A stretch of 64,000 nucleotides of DNA from assembly GCA_016709225.1 (NCBI GenBank), contig JADJEE010000001.1, positions 1,240,001 through 1,304,000 of the forward strand, read 5' to 3'. The translations under genes were made by a program, and so were the position numbers. Below are positions 1 to 8,639 of the stretch, piece by piece. The stretch's first letter is position 1. Each line of letters begins with the position of its first letter. The stretch comes from Deltaproteobacteria bacterium (GTDB lineage: Bacteria; Myxococcota_A; Polyangia; Nannocystales; Nannocystaceae). The notes under the pieces are model-generated. The model was not told where the DNA came from and did no database searches. It saw only the letters and a list, made by a program, of their open reading frames with translations.

Positions 1-584
1 AGATGGCGGCGGCCGGCGTGCAGCTGCGCAAGGCGCAGGAGCGCCTGGCGCGATCGAACTTCTTGCCCGATCTCGGGATCGCGCTCTCGGTCGGCGTCGC
101 ACGCACCAACGCCGCCGACACGGCGATGAGCACGCTCTACTACGTCGACAACTACAATTTCTCGCGGGTCACCGCGGCCCTGGCGCTACGCTGGCGCTTC
201 GACTTCCACAACGATGCCTTCGATCTGCTCGCCAGCCGCGCGGACCTCCGCGCCGCCGAGTACCAGCGCGATGCCGCCCAGCTGTTGCTGGGTCGTGACG
301 TCGAGGAGGCCTTCGCGGACCTCGTCGACGCGGGCGCCACATTGGAGCTGCGCAGGGCCGGCACGAAGGAGGCGTGGAAGCTGGTGGTGTCCCAGGAACA
401 GAAGGACTCCGTCGGCGGCGGCAACTCCGGCGAGCTGCTTCGGGCGCTGGAGAAGTGGTACAAGTGGCGATTCGCCCACGTAGAAGCGGTGGGCCAGCAC
501 AACATCGCCGCCGCGCGGCTCTCCCGCGCCGTGGGGGTGCCGCTGTGGGGCGCCTCACCGCGAAAGTCGTCCGAAGCTCGCTAG
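1..584 (+). CDS. TolC-family outer membrane protein, C-terminal part
   Basis: The reading frame is open at the left edge, so the true start lies outside the window; about 194 codons remain before TAG. The visible protein has the long amphipathic helices and the short beta strand pattern (LALRWRFDF) of the second repeat of TolC-type outer-membrane channels. Such proteins form the exit duct of tripartite efflux or type I secretion systems, spanning the outer membrane and periplasm. An MlaC-like gene follows in the same direction after 85 bases, so the pair may belong to a lipid or solvent export cluster whose other members lie upstream of the window. Assignment to the superfamily is fairly safe; the substrate cannot be told. 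Confidence 0.75.
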   Translation, partial: MAAAGVQLRKAQERLARSNFLPDLGIALSVGVARTNAADTAMSTLYYVDNYNFSRVTAALALRWRFDFHNDAFDLLASRADLRAAEYQRDAAQLLLGRDVEEAFADLVDAGATLELRRAGTKEAWKLVVSQEQKDSVGGGNSGELLRALEKWYKWRFAHVEAVGQHNIAAARLSRAVGVPLWGASPRKSSEAR

Positions 585-669
585 ACTGGCGTCCCGCTGA
601 ATCGTCGACGCGGACCCCCCGTCTCAAGCCCCTGCCAAACGGGCGCAACTGCCCACGAGGTCCATCCCG

Positions 670-1356
670 ATGCTCCGCCTCTTCATCAGCTCCATCGTCA
701 TCGCCAGCGCCCTGGTTCCCGTCTCCGCCCACGCCGCGGGCGGTGGTGGCGGTGGGGGTGATGCCGCGACGGAGGATGATGCCGCGGCACTCGAGGCCGG
801 CGCCGCCGAGGAGATCGCGGCGGCTGGCAGTGCGATGGACGAGTTCAAGAAGCAGCACGACGTGGTGCAGCTGCTGGTGAAGTCGAAGGTCCCCGACCAG
901 GCCCTGCAGGAGGCGGTGGACCAGCTGCTCGACTACAAGGCGATCGCCAACCTGGCCCTGGGCGGCAAGAACCGCGCGGACCGCCGCTGCGAGCCCCGCT
1001 GCGCCGAGTTCGAGGAGCTGCTCGCCCGCCTCATCCGCCAGAACTATCTCAAGCGGGTGCGCCAGGCCGACACCGGCAAGGTCGAGTACCTCGGCGAGGA
1101 GAAGCGCCCGCGCGCCAGCAAGGTCACCACCCGCGTGACCTTCACCAACAAGGACGGCGCCTCCCAGCAGGTCGAAGTTGCGTACGTGATGCACGTCGTC
1201 GACGGCAAGTGGCAGGTCCGCGACATGATCACCGACGGCGTCAGCCTGGCGAAGAACTACCGCTACGAGTTCGGCAAGATCCTGCGCGACGAGGGCGTCG
1301 ACGGCCTCATCGCCCGCCTCGACACCAAGCTCGCCGACCTCGCCAAGACCGAATAG
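670..1356 (+). CDS. MlaC/Ttg2D-like periplasmic lipid-binding protein
   Basis: A 228-residue protein begins with a signal peptide (residues 1-24, cut after AHA), followed by a Gly/Ala/Asp linker. The body matches the MlaC (toluene tolerance Ttg2D) fold: helical start, LLDYKAIANLALGG near residues 96-109, the FEELLARLIRQNYLKR helix, and the closing strands ending VDGKWQVRDMITDGVSLAKNYRYEFGKIL. MlaC proteins carry phospholipids across the periplasm between an outer-membrane complex and the MlaFEDB ABC transporter. None of the partner ABC genes is in view; the upstream TolC-type gene could be linked. The ATG start is supported by the signal peptide. Confidence 0.8.
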   Translation: MLRLFISSIVIASALVPVSAHAAGGGGGGGDAATEDDAAALEAGAAEEIAAAGSAMDEFKKQHDVVQLLVKSKVPDQALQEAVDQLLDYKAIANLALGGKNRADRRCEPRCAEFEELLARLIRQNYLKRVRQADTGKVEYLGEEKRPRASKVTTRVTFTNKDGASQQVEVAYVMHVVDGKWQVRDMITDGVSLAKNYRYEFGKILRDEGVDGLIARLDTKLADLAKTE

Positions 1357-1368
1357 ACTGCCCGGGAC

Positions 1369-3135
1369 GTGACGCCCGCCCGAGCCCGAGCCCGCCTGCA
1401 CCGCCGTGCATGCGGGCTCTTCGTCTTGGTGGGCTGCGGCTCGCCGTCGCTCGATGCCGAGGGACTGTTCGGCGATCCGATCCGGCTCATGAGCGGCGAC
1501 GCGTCGCCGCTGCCGCGCCTCGCCTTCGTCGACGAGGGCTGCCCCGGCGCTGCTGCGCGTGGCGGCTGTGAGCTCGACGGCGACCGAGCCTGTGGGACGC
1601 TGCTGATCGACACACTCGCGCCGATGTCGGCACTGGCGCGCGAGGGCCTGACCGGGCCCGAGTTCCATCGTGAGTGCCTCGAGATTCGCTCCGCGGAGGG
1701 GCTCGCCGCGGCCGCGCCCGATGCCGATGTCCTGGCCGCGGCGGTGGCCCGCTTCCGCTTCCACGATCTGCCGCTCGTGCGCGCGCCCGCGGGCGGCAGG
1801 GACGGCTGGTCGTGGTTCGCCGGCACCGCCGCTGCGCCCGTGGAGCCCCGCGGCGTGCTGGGCGGCAACCTGCTGCGGGACTTCGCCATCGCGATGCGTC
1901 ACCCCAACGACGGCCCCGCGACGATGACGTTCTACGCCGAGTTCCCCGGCTCGGACGACGACCTCGCCGACCAGGGCCGGGCCTTCCTCGCGCTGCAGTT
2001 CCCCGGGCGCCTGCTCGGACGCGACGTCGGCGATCGCTGCGACTACGACCCCGAGGGCTGCCGCGTCGATGGCTTCGATCTCGCACGGGCGCAGCCCAAC
2101 TTTGCGCTCAAGGCCACGCGCATGGTGTTGGATGCCTGTGTCGCGACGCCGCCGTGCGCGTTGCGCTACCAAGTCGACGCGTTCAACCCGTTCGAGGCCG
2201 CAGTGTGCGAGTCCACGCCGGGGCCGGAACTCGACGGCGGTTGCGCGGCCGCCTCCGATCCCGTGCTCGGTGGGCGCCCCGCGAGCTTGGTGGTCGCAAC
2301 CTCGGTGCCGAGCATGGTGCTGTTCGAGGACAGCGCGATCCGGATGTTCGGCCCGCTCGATCAGCTGACGGCGTGCAGCGCGGCGACGCAGGCCGACCAC
2401 GCGTGCCTGTGGGGCAACGACGGCGTCATCGCGTTCACGGGCTGGCCGGCGGCCGGGGTCGACGCTCCGCTGCCGCGGATCGCCGTGCGGGCCGTCGCGT
2501 TGGTCGCCGGCTCGACGCGCACGCGCGACGCGAATCCGTGTCGCCGCGTCGCCGACCGGCAAGCCGCCCTCGTCGCGCAGTGCACCCGCTACACCCAGGC
2601 GATCACCAGCACCGGGGACGTCCGCGACACCGCGCCGCCCTACTCCGCCGATCCCGACACCGACGCGCGTGCGATCGAGCGCGACCGCGCCAATGCATCG
2701 ATGGCGATCCTCGGTGAGCCGTTCCTGCAGGGCACCACCGCGACACCCGATCCCGACGCGTGGATCGAGGCGATCGTGGTGCCCGCGAGCCATCCGTTGC
2801 CGGTCGCGCTGCGGCTCGACGTCGCGCCCGAGGCGATCCAACCCGACGGGCTCATCGGCGCGCGGATGCTCGAGGACACCTCGGTCGTGCTCGACTACAC
2901 CGACCCCAACCCGTCGGTGCGGCTCGAGTGCCTCGATCCCCGCGCGGGAGACTGCTTGGTGGCGCCCGACTGCAAGCGCGACCGCCAGCCCGCGTGCTGC
3001 TACGGCCTGCCGTTGCCGCTGCTGGTCGACTTCATCCTGCAGGCCCAGGACGAGACCTGCTGCACCGCGCTGTCCGCGGCCGAGCTCGAGGAGATCCAGC
3101 TGCAGGGCGTGTGCCTCGGGGTCGAGCCGCCGTAG
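1369..3135 (+). CDS. Lipoprotein with two degenerate aspartyl-protease-like halves
   Basis: A GTG-started 588-residue protein, 12 bases after the MlaC-like gene. The start is supported by a short signal with lipobox LVGC near residue 22. Two regions recall retropepsin-like aspartyl proteases: LLIDTLAPMSAL followed by GVLGGNLLRDFAIAM in the first half, and VVATSVPSMVLFEDSAI followed by GLIGARMLEDTSVVLDY in the second. The catalytic DTG triads appear as DTL and ATS, so activity is doubtful. Several Cys pairs suggest disulphide bonding in the periplasm. The family reading is inference from short motifs; it could also be an unrelated lipoprotein. Confidence 0.6.
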   Translation: MTPARARARLHRRACGLFVLVGCGSPSLDAEGLFGDPIRLMSGDASPLPRLAFVDEGCPGAAARGGCELDGDRACGTLLIDTLAPMSALAREGLTGPEFHRECLEIRSAEGLAAAAPDADVLAAAVARFRFHDLPLVRAPAGGRDGWSWFAGTAAAPVEPRGVLGGNLLRDFAIAMRHPNDGPATMTFYAEFPGSDDDLADQGRAFLALQFPGRLLGRDVGDRCDYDPEGCRVDGFDLARAQPNFALKATRMVLDACVATPPCALRYQVDAFNPFEAAVCESTPGPELDGGCAAASDPVLGGRPASLVVATSVPSMVLFEDSAIRMFGPLDQLTACSAATQADHACLWGNDGVIAFTGWPAAGVDAPLPRIAVRAVALVAGSTRTRDANPCRRVADRQAALVAQCTRYTQAITSTGDVRDTAPPYSADPDTDARAIERDRANASMAILGEPFLQGTTATPDPDAWIEAIVVPASHPLPVALRLDVAPEAIQPDGLIGARMLEDTSVVLDYTDPNPSVRLECLDPRAGDCLVAPDCKRDRQPACCYGLPLPLLVDFILQAQDETCCTALSAAELEEIQLQGVCLGVEPP

Positions 3136-3209
3136 AACGCACGCCGCGCCGGCGAAGGCTGGCGTCCTGCGCCGCGGCGTTGCATCGTTGTGCTCGCCGC
3201 AAGGACCCC

Positions 3210-4508
3210 ATGTCACTGCTCGCCCTCCTCGCCGCGCCAGCCGGCGCGTCGCCCTCCGCCGAGCTCGGCACCTACGCCTGGGCCTTCGGTCAGGGCGTGC
3301 TCGTCGACCTCACGCCCTGCGTGTACCCGCTCATCCCCGTGACCGTCGCGGTGTTCGGGGCCAAGGGCGTATCGCGACCGCGCGCGCTCTTCCTCGCCAG
3401 CGCGTACGTGCTCGGCATGGCCACGCTCTACACCTCGCTGGGCGTGCTGGTGGCGTCGACCGGCGGGGCGTTCGGCACCTGGCTCGCCGATCCGCGGGTG
3501 GTGCTGCCCATCACCGTGCTGCTGCTGGCGCTCGCGGCCAGCATGTTCGGCGCCTTCGATCTCCAGCTGCCGGTGTCGCTGCAGAGCCGGCTCAACACGG
3601 TCGGCGGGGCGGGACCCGTCGGCGCGTTCCTCATGGGGCTGGTGTCGGGCTTCATCTCGGCGCCGTGCAGTGGACCGGCGCTGGTGGCCTTGCTGGCGTT
3701 GATCGCCAAGTCGTCCGCGCAGGGGCACTCGGTCGCGTTCGGGGCCTCGCTGCTGTTCACCTACGCGCTCGGCATGGGCACGCTGTTCTTCGCGGTCGCG
3801 TTGGGCGCGAGCCTGTTCCGCCCCGGCGTGTGGATGGAACACGTCAAGAGCGTGTTCGGCATCGCGCTGCTGGTCATGGCGTACTGGTTCATGCGGCCGC
3901 TCTCCAACGACCTGGCCGACTTCGTGCTGCACGAGCAGTTCGGGCTTTGGATCGGCGTCGCGCTGGCGCTGGCCGGCATCGCGGCCGGTGCGGTGCACCT
4001 GAGCTTCCATGGCGATCGCGGCGAGCAGGTGCGCAAGGCGTTGGCGGTGGCGGTGGCGGCCTTCGGGGCCATCGTCGCGCTCAACAACGTGATGTTCGTG
4101 AAGCTGCCGTGGCGCTACGTGCACGACTTCGCCGAGCTCGACGCGGCGCTGTCCGATCGCGACCCGACGCGCCCGGTGCTGGTCGACTTCGCGGCCAGCT
4201 GGTGCCTGCCGTGCAAGGAGATGGAGCTGCAGACCTTCGGTCACCCCAGCGTGGAGCCGACGCTGGTCGACGACTACACGCTGGTGAAGATCGATGTCTC
4301 CGAGGGCACCGACGACCAGTCGCGGCTGCAGGAGATGTTCGACAGCGAGACGTTGCCGAGCGTGCTGGTGTACGGATCGGCGATCGATCTGCGGGCCGAG
4401 ATCGCGGCGCGCCGCGAGGGTGACGCGACCATGCCCGAGCCTGCGGTGCGCTTTCGGGCGCTGGTGGACGCCGAGACCTTCCGGCTCGCGATTGCGCCGG
4501 TGCGATGA
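3210..4508 (+). CDS. dsbD: Short DsbD-type thiol:disulfide interchange protein
   Basis: A 432-residue inner-membrane protein that moves electrons from cytoplasmic thioredoxin to periplasmic thiols. It has the paired membrane cysteines of DsbD-beta (DLTPCVYPLIPV near residue 35 and ISAPCSGPALV near residue 153) within about eight hydrophobic segments. A C-terminal thioredoxin (gamma) domain carries ASWCLPCKEM. E. coli DsbD has about 565 residues; the N-terminal periplasmic alpha domain is missing here, so this is the ScsB/CcdA-like short form. The reading frame stays open upstream, but ATG 3210 gives the hydrophobic N-terminus and has AAGGA about 6 bases before it. It overlaps the next gene by ATGA, implying coupled translation with a thioredoxin lipoprotein that may replace the missing domain. 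Confidence 0.85.
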   Translation: MSLLALLAAPAGASPSAELGTYAWAFGQGVLVDLTPCVYPLIPVTVAVFGAKGVSRPRALFLASAYVLGMATLYTSLGVLVASTGGAFGTWLADPRVVLPITVLLLALAASMFGAFDLQLPVSLQSRLNTVGGAGPVGAFLMGLVSGFISAPCSGPALVALLALIAKSSAQGHSVAFGASLLFTYALGMGTLFFAVALGASLFRPGVWMEHVKSVFGIALLVMAYWFMRPLSNDLADFVLHEQFGLWIGVALALAGIAAGAVHLSFHGDRGEQVRKALAVAVAAFGAIVALNNVMFVKLPWRYVHDFAELDAALSDRDPTRPVLVDFAASWCLPCKEMELQTFGHPSVEPTLVDDYTLVKIDVSEGTDDQSRLQEMFDSETLPSVLVYGSAIDLRAEIAARREGDATMPEPAVRFRALVDAETFRLAIAPVR

Positions 4509-5014
4509 GGCGGGCTGCGGCGTCGATCGCCGTGGCGCTCGCGTGTGCGCCGGCGACGGAGCACGCGGAGGGGGGCGCGAGCCCGGCGTCGCAGACGGGC
4601 CCAGCGGTCGACGCCGGCCCCTGGCGACGCGTGCACGATCGCGAGGCGCTGGTCGCCGCGCTGCGCGAGGCCGGCACCACGCCGGTCGTGATCGACGTCG
4701 GCGCGACATGGTGCGCGCCGTGCCTCGATCTCGAACGCAACACGCTCGCCGATGCCCGCGTGCTGGCGGCGCTGCGGGACCACGCGCTCGTGCGCGTCGA
4801 CGTCAGCGCCGGCACCCCCGCGCAGGAGGGCATGCAGGCGTTCTTCGACGCGCTGTCGCTGCCGCGGCTGCTGGTCTTCGATGACGCCTCGGCGCTGCGC
4901 GAGGCGCTGATGGCATCCGCGCCGCAGGCCCCCCGGGCGCGCGTGGTGGTGAAGACCTACGTCGATGCCGACGAGCTGCTGGCGCTGCTGGGCGCAGCCG
5001 CCCCGACGCCGTGA
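4505..5014 (+). CDS. Thioredoxin-fold lipoprotein
   Basis: A 169-residue protein overlapping dsbD by ATGA. A very short N-terminus ends in a lipobox-like VALAC at about residue 14, then a Glu/Gly/Ala linker leads to a thioredoxin domain with GATWCAPCLDLERN (residues 62-75), close to the WCxPC motif of DsbD-gamma and thioredoxin-like domains. Coupling to dsbD suggests it is a membrane-anchored periplasmic reductase or shuttle fed by that protein. The fold and site are clear from the motif; the redox direction and partners are inferred from position. Confidence 0.75.
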   Translation: MRRAAASIAVALACAPATEHAEGGASPASQTGPAVDAGPWRRVHDREALVAALREAGTTPVVIDVGATWCAPCLDLERNTLADARVLAALRDHALVRVDVSAGTPAQEGMQAFFDALSLPRLLVFDDASALREALMASAPQAPRARVVVKTYVDADELLALLGAAAPTP

Positions 5015-5030
5015 GGGCACGCGCACCCGC

Positions 5031-5738
5031 TTAGAGCAGCTGCTCGAGCCGTGCGCGATCGAAGCCGACCAGCAGCTCGCCGCGCACGTCGACGATCGGC
5101 ACGCTTCCGGTCTGCACGTGCTTGGCGGCGGCCTTGGCCTGCAGCTCGGCAGCGGCGTCGCGGTCCTTCTCGATGTCCTTGGCCACGTAGGCGACGCCCT
5201 TCTTCTTCAGGTAACCCTCGAGCTTCTTGCAGACGCCACACCACGCGGTCTTGTAGACGATGACCTCGGCGTCGCTGGGGGCGACTTGCTGCGGCGGCTG
5301 CAGGCCCTGCGGCAGCTCGAAGCTGCTCGAGAGCCCCTGGCCCAGCGCGAGCTCCTCGTAAGCGTCGCGCGGCACGGTCGTGAGCGCGACGCTGCCGTCT
5401 TGCTGCGCATCGCGGAAGTTGCCGACCCACACCATGCCGGGCGGCGGCGCGGGGCCATCGAGCAGGCTCACGCGCACGAGGCCGCGGCTGGCCTCGGGGA
5501 TCTTCGCGGCGTCGCCGGCGTCGGCAAAGCTGCCGCGCTCGGCCGCGAAGGTCAGCACCGCAGGGGTGCTCGGCGTCCATGTCGCGGCGACCGCAGGCGT
5601 GGCCGGGTCGTCGCCGGCCTTGGCGGGGGCGTCGGGCTTGGGCGGCGTCTCGGGGGCGCAGGCGCTGGCGAGCAGCGTCGCGACGGCCAGGATGGGCCCG
5701 AGCAGGGCGATGGATGTGTGGCGGTGCGGGCGGAACAT
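5031..5738 (-). CDS. Lipoprotein with C-terminal glutaredoxin domain
   Basis: Predicted 235-residue protein, convergent with the dsbD pair. ATG 5738 was chosen over an upstream ATG because it gives a proper signal peptide with lipobox ASAC near residue 27. After a Pro/Ala linker and about 100 unassigned residues comes a glutaredoxin domain: VIVYKTAWCGVCKKLEGYLKKKGV, then GSVPIVDVRGELLVGFDRARL, which corresponds to the usual TVPxVxxGxxxxGG region. Glutaredoxins are normally cytosolic, so a lipid-anchored form is unusual and would have to work without cytosolic glutathione reductase. Position beside dsbD and a thioredoxin lipoprotein suggests a shared envelope redox role. Confidence 0.75.
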   Translation of the reverse strand: MFRPHRHTSIALLGPILAVATLLASACAPETPPKPDAPAKAGDDPATPAVAATWTPSTPAVLTFAAERGSFADAGDAAKIPEASRGLVRVSLLDGPAPPPGMVWVGNFRDAQQDGSVALTTVPRDAYEELALGQGLSSSFELPQGLQPPQQVAPSDAEVIVYKTAWCGVCKKLEGYLKKKGVAYVAKDIEKDRDAAAELQAKAAAKHVQTGSVPIVDVRGELLVGFDRARLEQLL

Positions 5739-5845
5739 CACGTGTGTCGCCTCGGGCGCGGGAGCATAGCGCCGATGGCAGCGCCGATGGGGCGCCGCCG
5801 GCACCTAAAAGCGTCGGCCGATCGATGCTATGACGGTTGGCGGCG

Positions 5846-7558
5846 ATGGCGAAGCTCGCGCTCGGTGGTGGCCCCCGCAACAGCGACAACGCGATGTTCG
5901 CGTTGCTGCGGGCGGCGCTCGCCCTGCTCGGCACGACCTTCGTGCTGGTGGCCCTGCTCTACTCGGGCTACCTCAACTACACCGACCTCGACGGGCCCGA
6001 CATCGACGTGCCGGCCGAGCGCTTCGAGGTCAGCGAGTCCGGGCGCGAGCTGCACTACGGGCGCTCGCACCTCGCCCGCGACGGCAAGCTGTGGCTGCTC
6101 CACCTCGAGGGCAGCCCCGAGCAGATCGGCGACGCGCGCGGCCGCCTCAGCGCGCGACTGTTCGAGCAGCTCGACGAGCTGGTCGCCGCCCGCGTCGACG
6201 CCCGCTACGGCGCATGGCTCGAAGGCTGGACCGCGACCATGCTGACCCGCTGGGACTACCGCGACGCCGACCGTCACCTCGACGAGGTCTACCGCCGCGA
6301 GCTGGCCGCGATGGCGCAGGCGATGCCCGAGGCCGGCGGCGGCCGCATCGGCGCCTACCACCGGCTGTTCCTTTACCAGAGCTTCGACTCGTTGGTGTCG
6401 CGGCTCGACGACGTCATCGTCGAGGGCGCCGCGTTTGCGGTCTCGCGCAAGCGCAGCGCGGCCGAGCCCGGCAACCTGCTCATCGGTCGCTCGCTGTGGT
6501 TCGACATCGACCACGACGAGGCCCCCGATCGCATCGTGTCGGTGGTACGCCCCGACGGTCGCTATCCCTTCGTCTCGGTCGGTTGGGCCGGACAGATCGG
6601 CGTGGTGACCGGCATCAACGCGCGCGGCATCTTCGTGGCGCTCGATCCTGCCCGCACCGATGAGCCGCTCGAGGACGGCGCGCCGGGCCCGATCGTGCTG
6701 CGTCGCGTGCTGGAAGAGGCCGATACCCTCGAGCACGCGGTCGAGATCCTGCGCGCGGCCTCGCTGCGCACCTCGGGCATCGTGCTGGTCGCCGACGGCG
6801 TGCAGCGCAAGGCGGTGTTCGTCGAACTCGGCGCGCGCCAGCGCGAGGATCATCGGGTCGTGCGCGGCGAGGGCGAGCCGGTGGTATGGGCCACCGATCA
6901 CATGCTGCGCGAGGCCTTCGAGGGTGATCTGCAGAACGACTGGGTGCGGCGCTACACCTCGAGCGGCTACCGCTACGAGCGCCTGGGCGAGCTGCTGTCG
7001 CAGGCCGGCGACGTCGATCCCGCGGAGCTGGTGTCGGTGCTCCGCGATCGACGGGGCACCAAGGGCGCCGACCTCGGCCTGGGCAATCCCAACGCGCTGG
7101 AGAACTTCGCGGTCGCGCAGTCCGTGGTGGTCGACGCGACCGCGATGGTGCTGTGGGTCGCCGAGGGTCCGTCGGCACTCGGGCGCTTCCAGGCCTTCGA
7201 TCTCTCGCGGCTGCTCGGTCGCACCGACGCGCCGGCGGTACCGCTCGACGATCTTCCGCCCGACCCGCTGTTCTTCACCGAGGAGTACCGCGATTTCATC
7301 GAGGCGACGGGCGCGATCACCCACGCGCGCAAGCTACTGTCGCGCGGCTACCCCGAGCGCGCGTTGGGCTCGGCGCAGGTCGCCCACGCGCTGGCGCCCG
7401 ACGTCGGCGAGCTGCATCGCCTGCTCGGCGACATCGAGCGCGAGCTCGGTCACCGCGACGAGGCCATCGCGCACTACCGCCGCTACCTCGAGCTGGTGCC
7501 CGGTCGCCGCCGCGAGCAGGTCCGCGTCGAGGGCATCATTGCGGAGCTCGAGGGTTAG
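5846..7558 (+). CDS. C45/Ntn-hydrolase-like membrane protein with C-terminal TPR, no cysteine
   Basis: A 570-residue protein with one N-terminal membrane segment (about residues 18-42). The middle resembles the peptidase C45 / acyl-CoA:6-APA acyltransferase fold: a block ending LLIGRSLWFDIDHD, then FVSVGWAGQIGVVTGINARGIFVAL, the usual GxxGxxxGINxxGl signature. The position normally holding the nucleophile reads EGAAFAVS, and the whole protein contains no Cys. The last 90 residues form a TPR-like helical repeat (YPERALGSAQVAHALAP; HRDEAIAHYRRYLELVPG). ATG 5846 was preferred over TTG 5837. It may be a pseudoenzyme or use a Ser/Thr. Its 3' end overlaps convergent pdxJ by 23 bases. Confidence 0.7.
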   Translation: MAKLALGGGPRNSDNAMFALLRAALALLGTTFVLVALLYSGYLNYTDLDGPDIDVPAERFEVSESGRELHYGRSHLARDGKLWLLHLEGSPEQIGDARGRLSARLFEQLDELVAARVDARYGAWLEGWTATMLTRWDYRDADRHLDEVYRRELAAMAQAMPEAGGGRIGAYHRLFLYQSFDSLVSRLDDVIVEGAAFAVSRKRSAAEPGNLLIGRSLWFDIDHDEAPDRIVSVVRPDGRYPFVSVGWAGQIGVVTGINARGIFVALDPARTDEPLEDGAPGPIVLRRVLEEADTLEHAVEILRAASLRTSGIVLVADGVQRKAVFVELGARQREDHRVVRGEGEPVVWATDHMLREAFEGDLQNDWVRRYTSSGYRYERLGELLSQAGDVDPAELVSVLRDRRGTKGADLGLGNPNALENFAVAQSVVVDATAMVLWVAEGPSALGRFQAFDLSRLLGRTDAPAVPLDDLPPDPLFFTEEYRDFIEATGAITHARKLLSRGYPERALGSAQVAHALAPDVGELHRLLGDIERELGHRDEAIAHYRRYLELVPGRRREQVRVEGIIAELEG

Positions 7559-8309
7559 CGAGCACGTCGAGATACGCCCGCACCGTTGCTGCGAGCCCGT
7601 GCCACAGCGCGTCGCTCATCAACGCGTGGCCGATCGAGACCTCGTCGAGGTGGGGCAGCGCGCGGAAGCGGACGAGGTTGTCGAGATCGAGATCGTGCCC
7701 GGCGTTGACGCCCAGGCCGAGGCCGTGGGCGAGCGTCGCCGCGACGGCGCAGGCCTCGAAGGCGGCGTCGGCCGCGGCCCCTCCCTGCGCGAAGGCGCGG
7801 CCGAATGGCTCGGTGAAGAGCTCGACGCGGTCGGCTCCGAGGCCCGCAGCCCAGCGCACCGCGGCGGGCTCGGGATCGACGAAGATGCTCACGCGGGTGC
7901 CGACCGCGTGGGCGCGAGCGATGGCGGAGGTCAGCGTCGGCGCGTCGGCATCGCCCGCCCATCCCGCGGCGCTGGTGATCTCACCGGGGGCCACCGGCAC
8001 GAGGGTGAACTGGTGCGGGCGCACGCGCTCGACCAGGGCCACGAGGTCCTCGCGGGGGTCGCCTTCGATGTTGAACTCGACGCGGTCGCGCAGCGGTGCG
8101 AGCAGATCGTGCAGCTCGAGCACGTCGGTCGCGGTGATGTGGCGCGCGTCGGCGCGGGGGTGCACGGTGATGCCCGGTGCGCCGGCCTCGATGCACGTGC
8201 GCGCCGCTGCGACCACGCTGGGGCGGCCAGCCGCGCGCGCGCCGTGCTGGGCGGTCCGCGAGTTCCGCAGGGTCGCGACCTTGTTGACGTTGACCGAGAG
8301 CGCAACCAT
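7536..8309 (-). CDS. pdxJ: Pyridoxine 5'-phosphate synthase
   Basis: A 257-residue cytosolic enzyme that condenses 1-deoxyxylulose 5-phosphate with 3-amino-2-oxopropyl phosphate to make pyridoxine 5'-phosphate (DXP-dependent vitamin B6 pathway). Typical PdxJ features are the start ALSVNVNKVATLRNSR, the GITVHPRADARHI loop, VEFNIEGDP, HQFTLVP, SIFVDPEP, VELFTEPFG, VNAGHDLDLDNL and the end VSIGHALMSDALWHGL. Family members are usually 235-260 residues, so it is complete. The 3' end overlaps the convergent C45-like gene; upstream lies about 190 bases shared with the start region of a small basic protein. Confidence 0.95.
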   Translation of the reverse strand: MVALSVNVNKVATLRNSRTAQHGARAAGRPSVVAAARTCIEAGAPGITVHPRADARHITATDVLELHDLLAPLRDRVEFNIEGDPREDLVALVERVRPHQFTLVPVAPGEITSAAGWAGDADAPTLTSAIARAHAVGTRVSIFVDPEPAAVRWAAGLGADRVELFTEPFGRAFAQGGAAADAAFEACAVAATLAHGLGLGVNAGHDLDLDNLVRFRALPHLDEVSIGHALMSDALWHGLAATVRAYLDVLANPRAPQ

Positions 8310-8495
8310 GGCCGCGCTTCGCTACCAGGGCGTCGCCCATCGACGCAACCCCGCGCTCGACCCCTTCACCGCGCAGGCTCGACTTCGACGGCGCGACCGC
8401 GCCAGCGGCCAGGCGCACGTGGTGGCGAGCACCTGCGGGCGTCCTGTTCGACGGCGCTTGACGGCGACCGGGGTGGTGCGGGACCTTCCCGCCAC

Positions 8496-8639
8496 ATGGC
8501 ACGCGGAGACAATCGTCGTACCCCCAAGGCGCGCCGGCGCCAACGTCAGCGCAAGCTCAAGGACCGGCTCAAGCGCCGCCGCGAGGTGGCCCAGGCCGGC
8601 AAGGCCGCCGCCGCGCCGAAGAAGCAGAAGAAGGGCTAG
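8496..8639 (+). CDS. Small highly basic protein (47 aa)
   Basis: The frame runs open far upstream, but coding character appears only from ATG 8496. The product (MARGDNRRTPKARRRQRQRK then KLKDRLKRRREVAQAGKAAAA-type sequence ending KKQKKG) is about 45% Lys/Arg with no hydrophobic core. It resembles a nucleic-acid-binding tail or ribosome-associated peptide, but I know no named family for it. It runs convergently into rarA with a 4-base overlap of the two stop codons, which argues the end is real. Function unknown; it could be an orphan ribosomal or nucleoid-associated peptide. Confidence 0.5.
   Translation: MARGDNRRTPKARRRQRQRKLKDRLKRRREVAQAGKAAAAPKKQKKG

Noticed and set aside
169..3216. A 1015-codon open frame on the minus strand opposite the MlaC-like and following genes
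   Set aside because: High GC leaves few stop codons; the sense-strand genes have signal peptides and family motifs, while the antisense product is low-complexity Arg/Ala/Pro.
6660..8639. A 659-codon open frame on the plus strand across the C45-like and pdxJ genes
   Set aside because: Only the last 48 codons look coding; the rest is a shadow of two well-supported genes.
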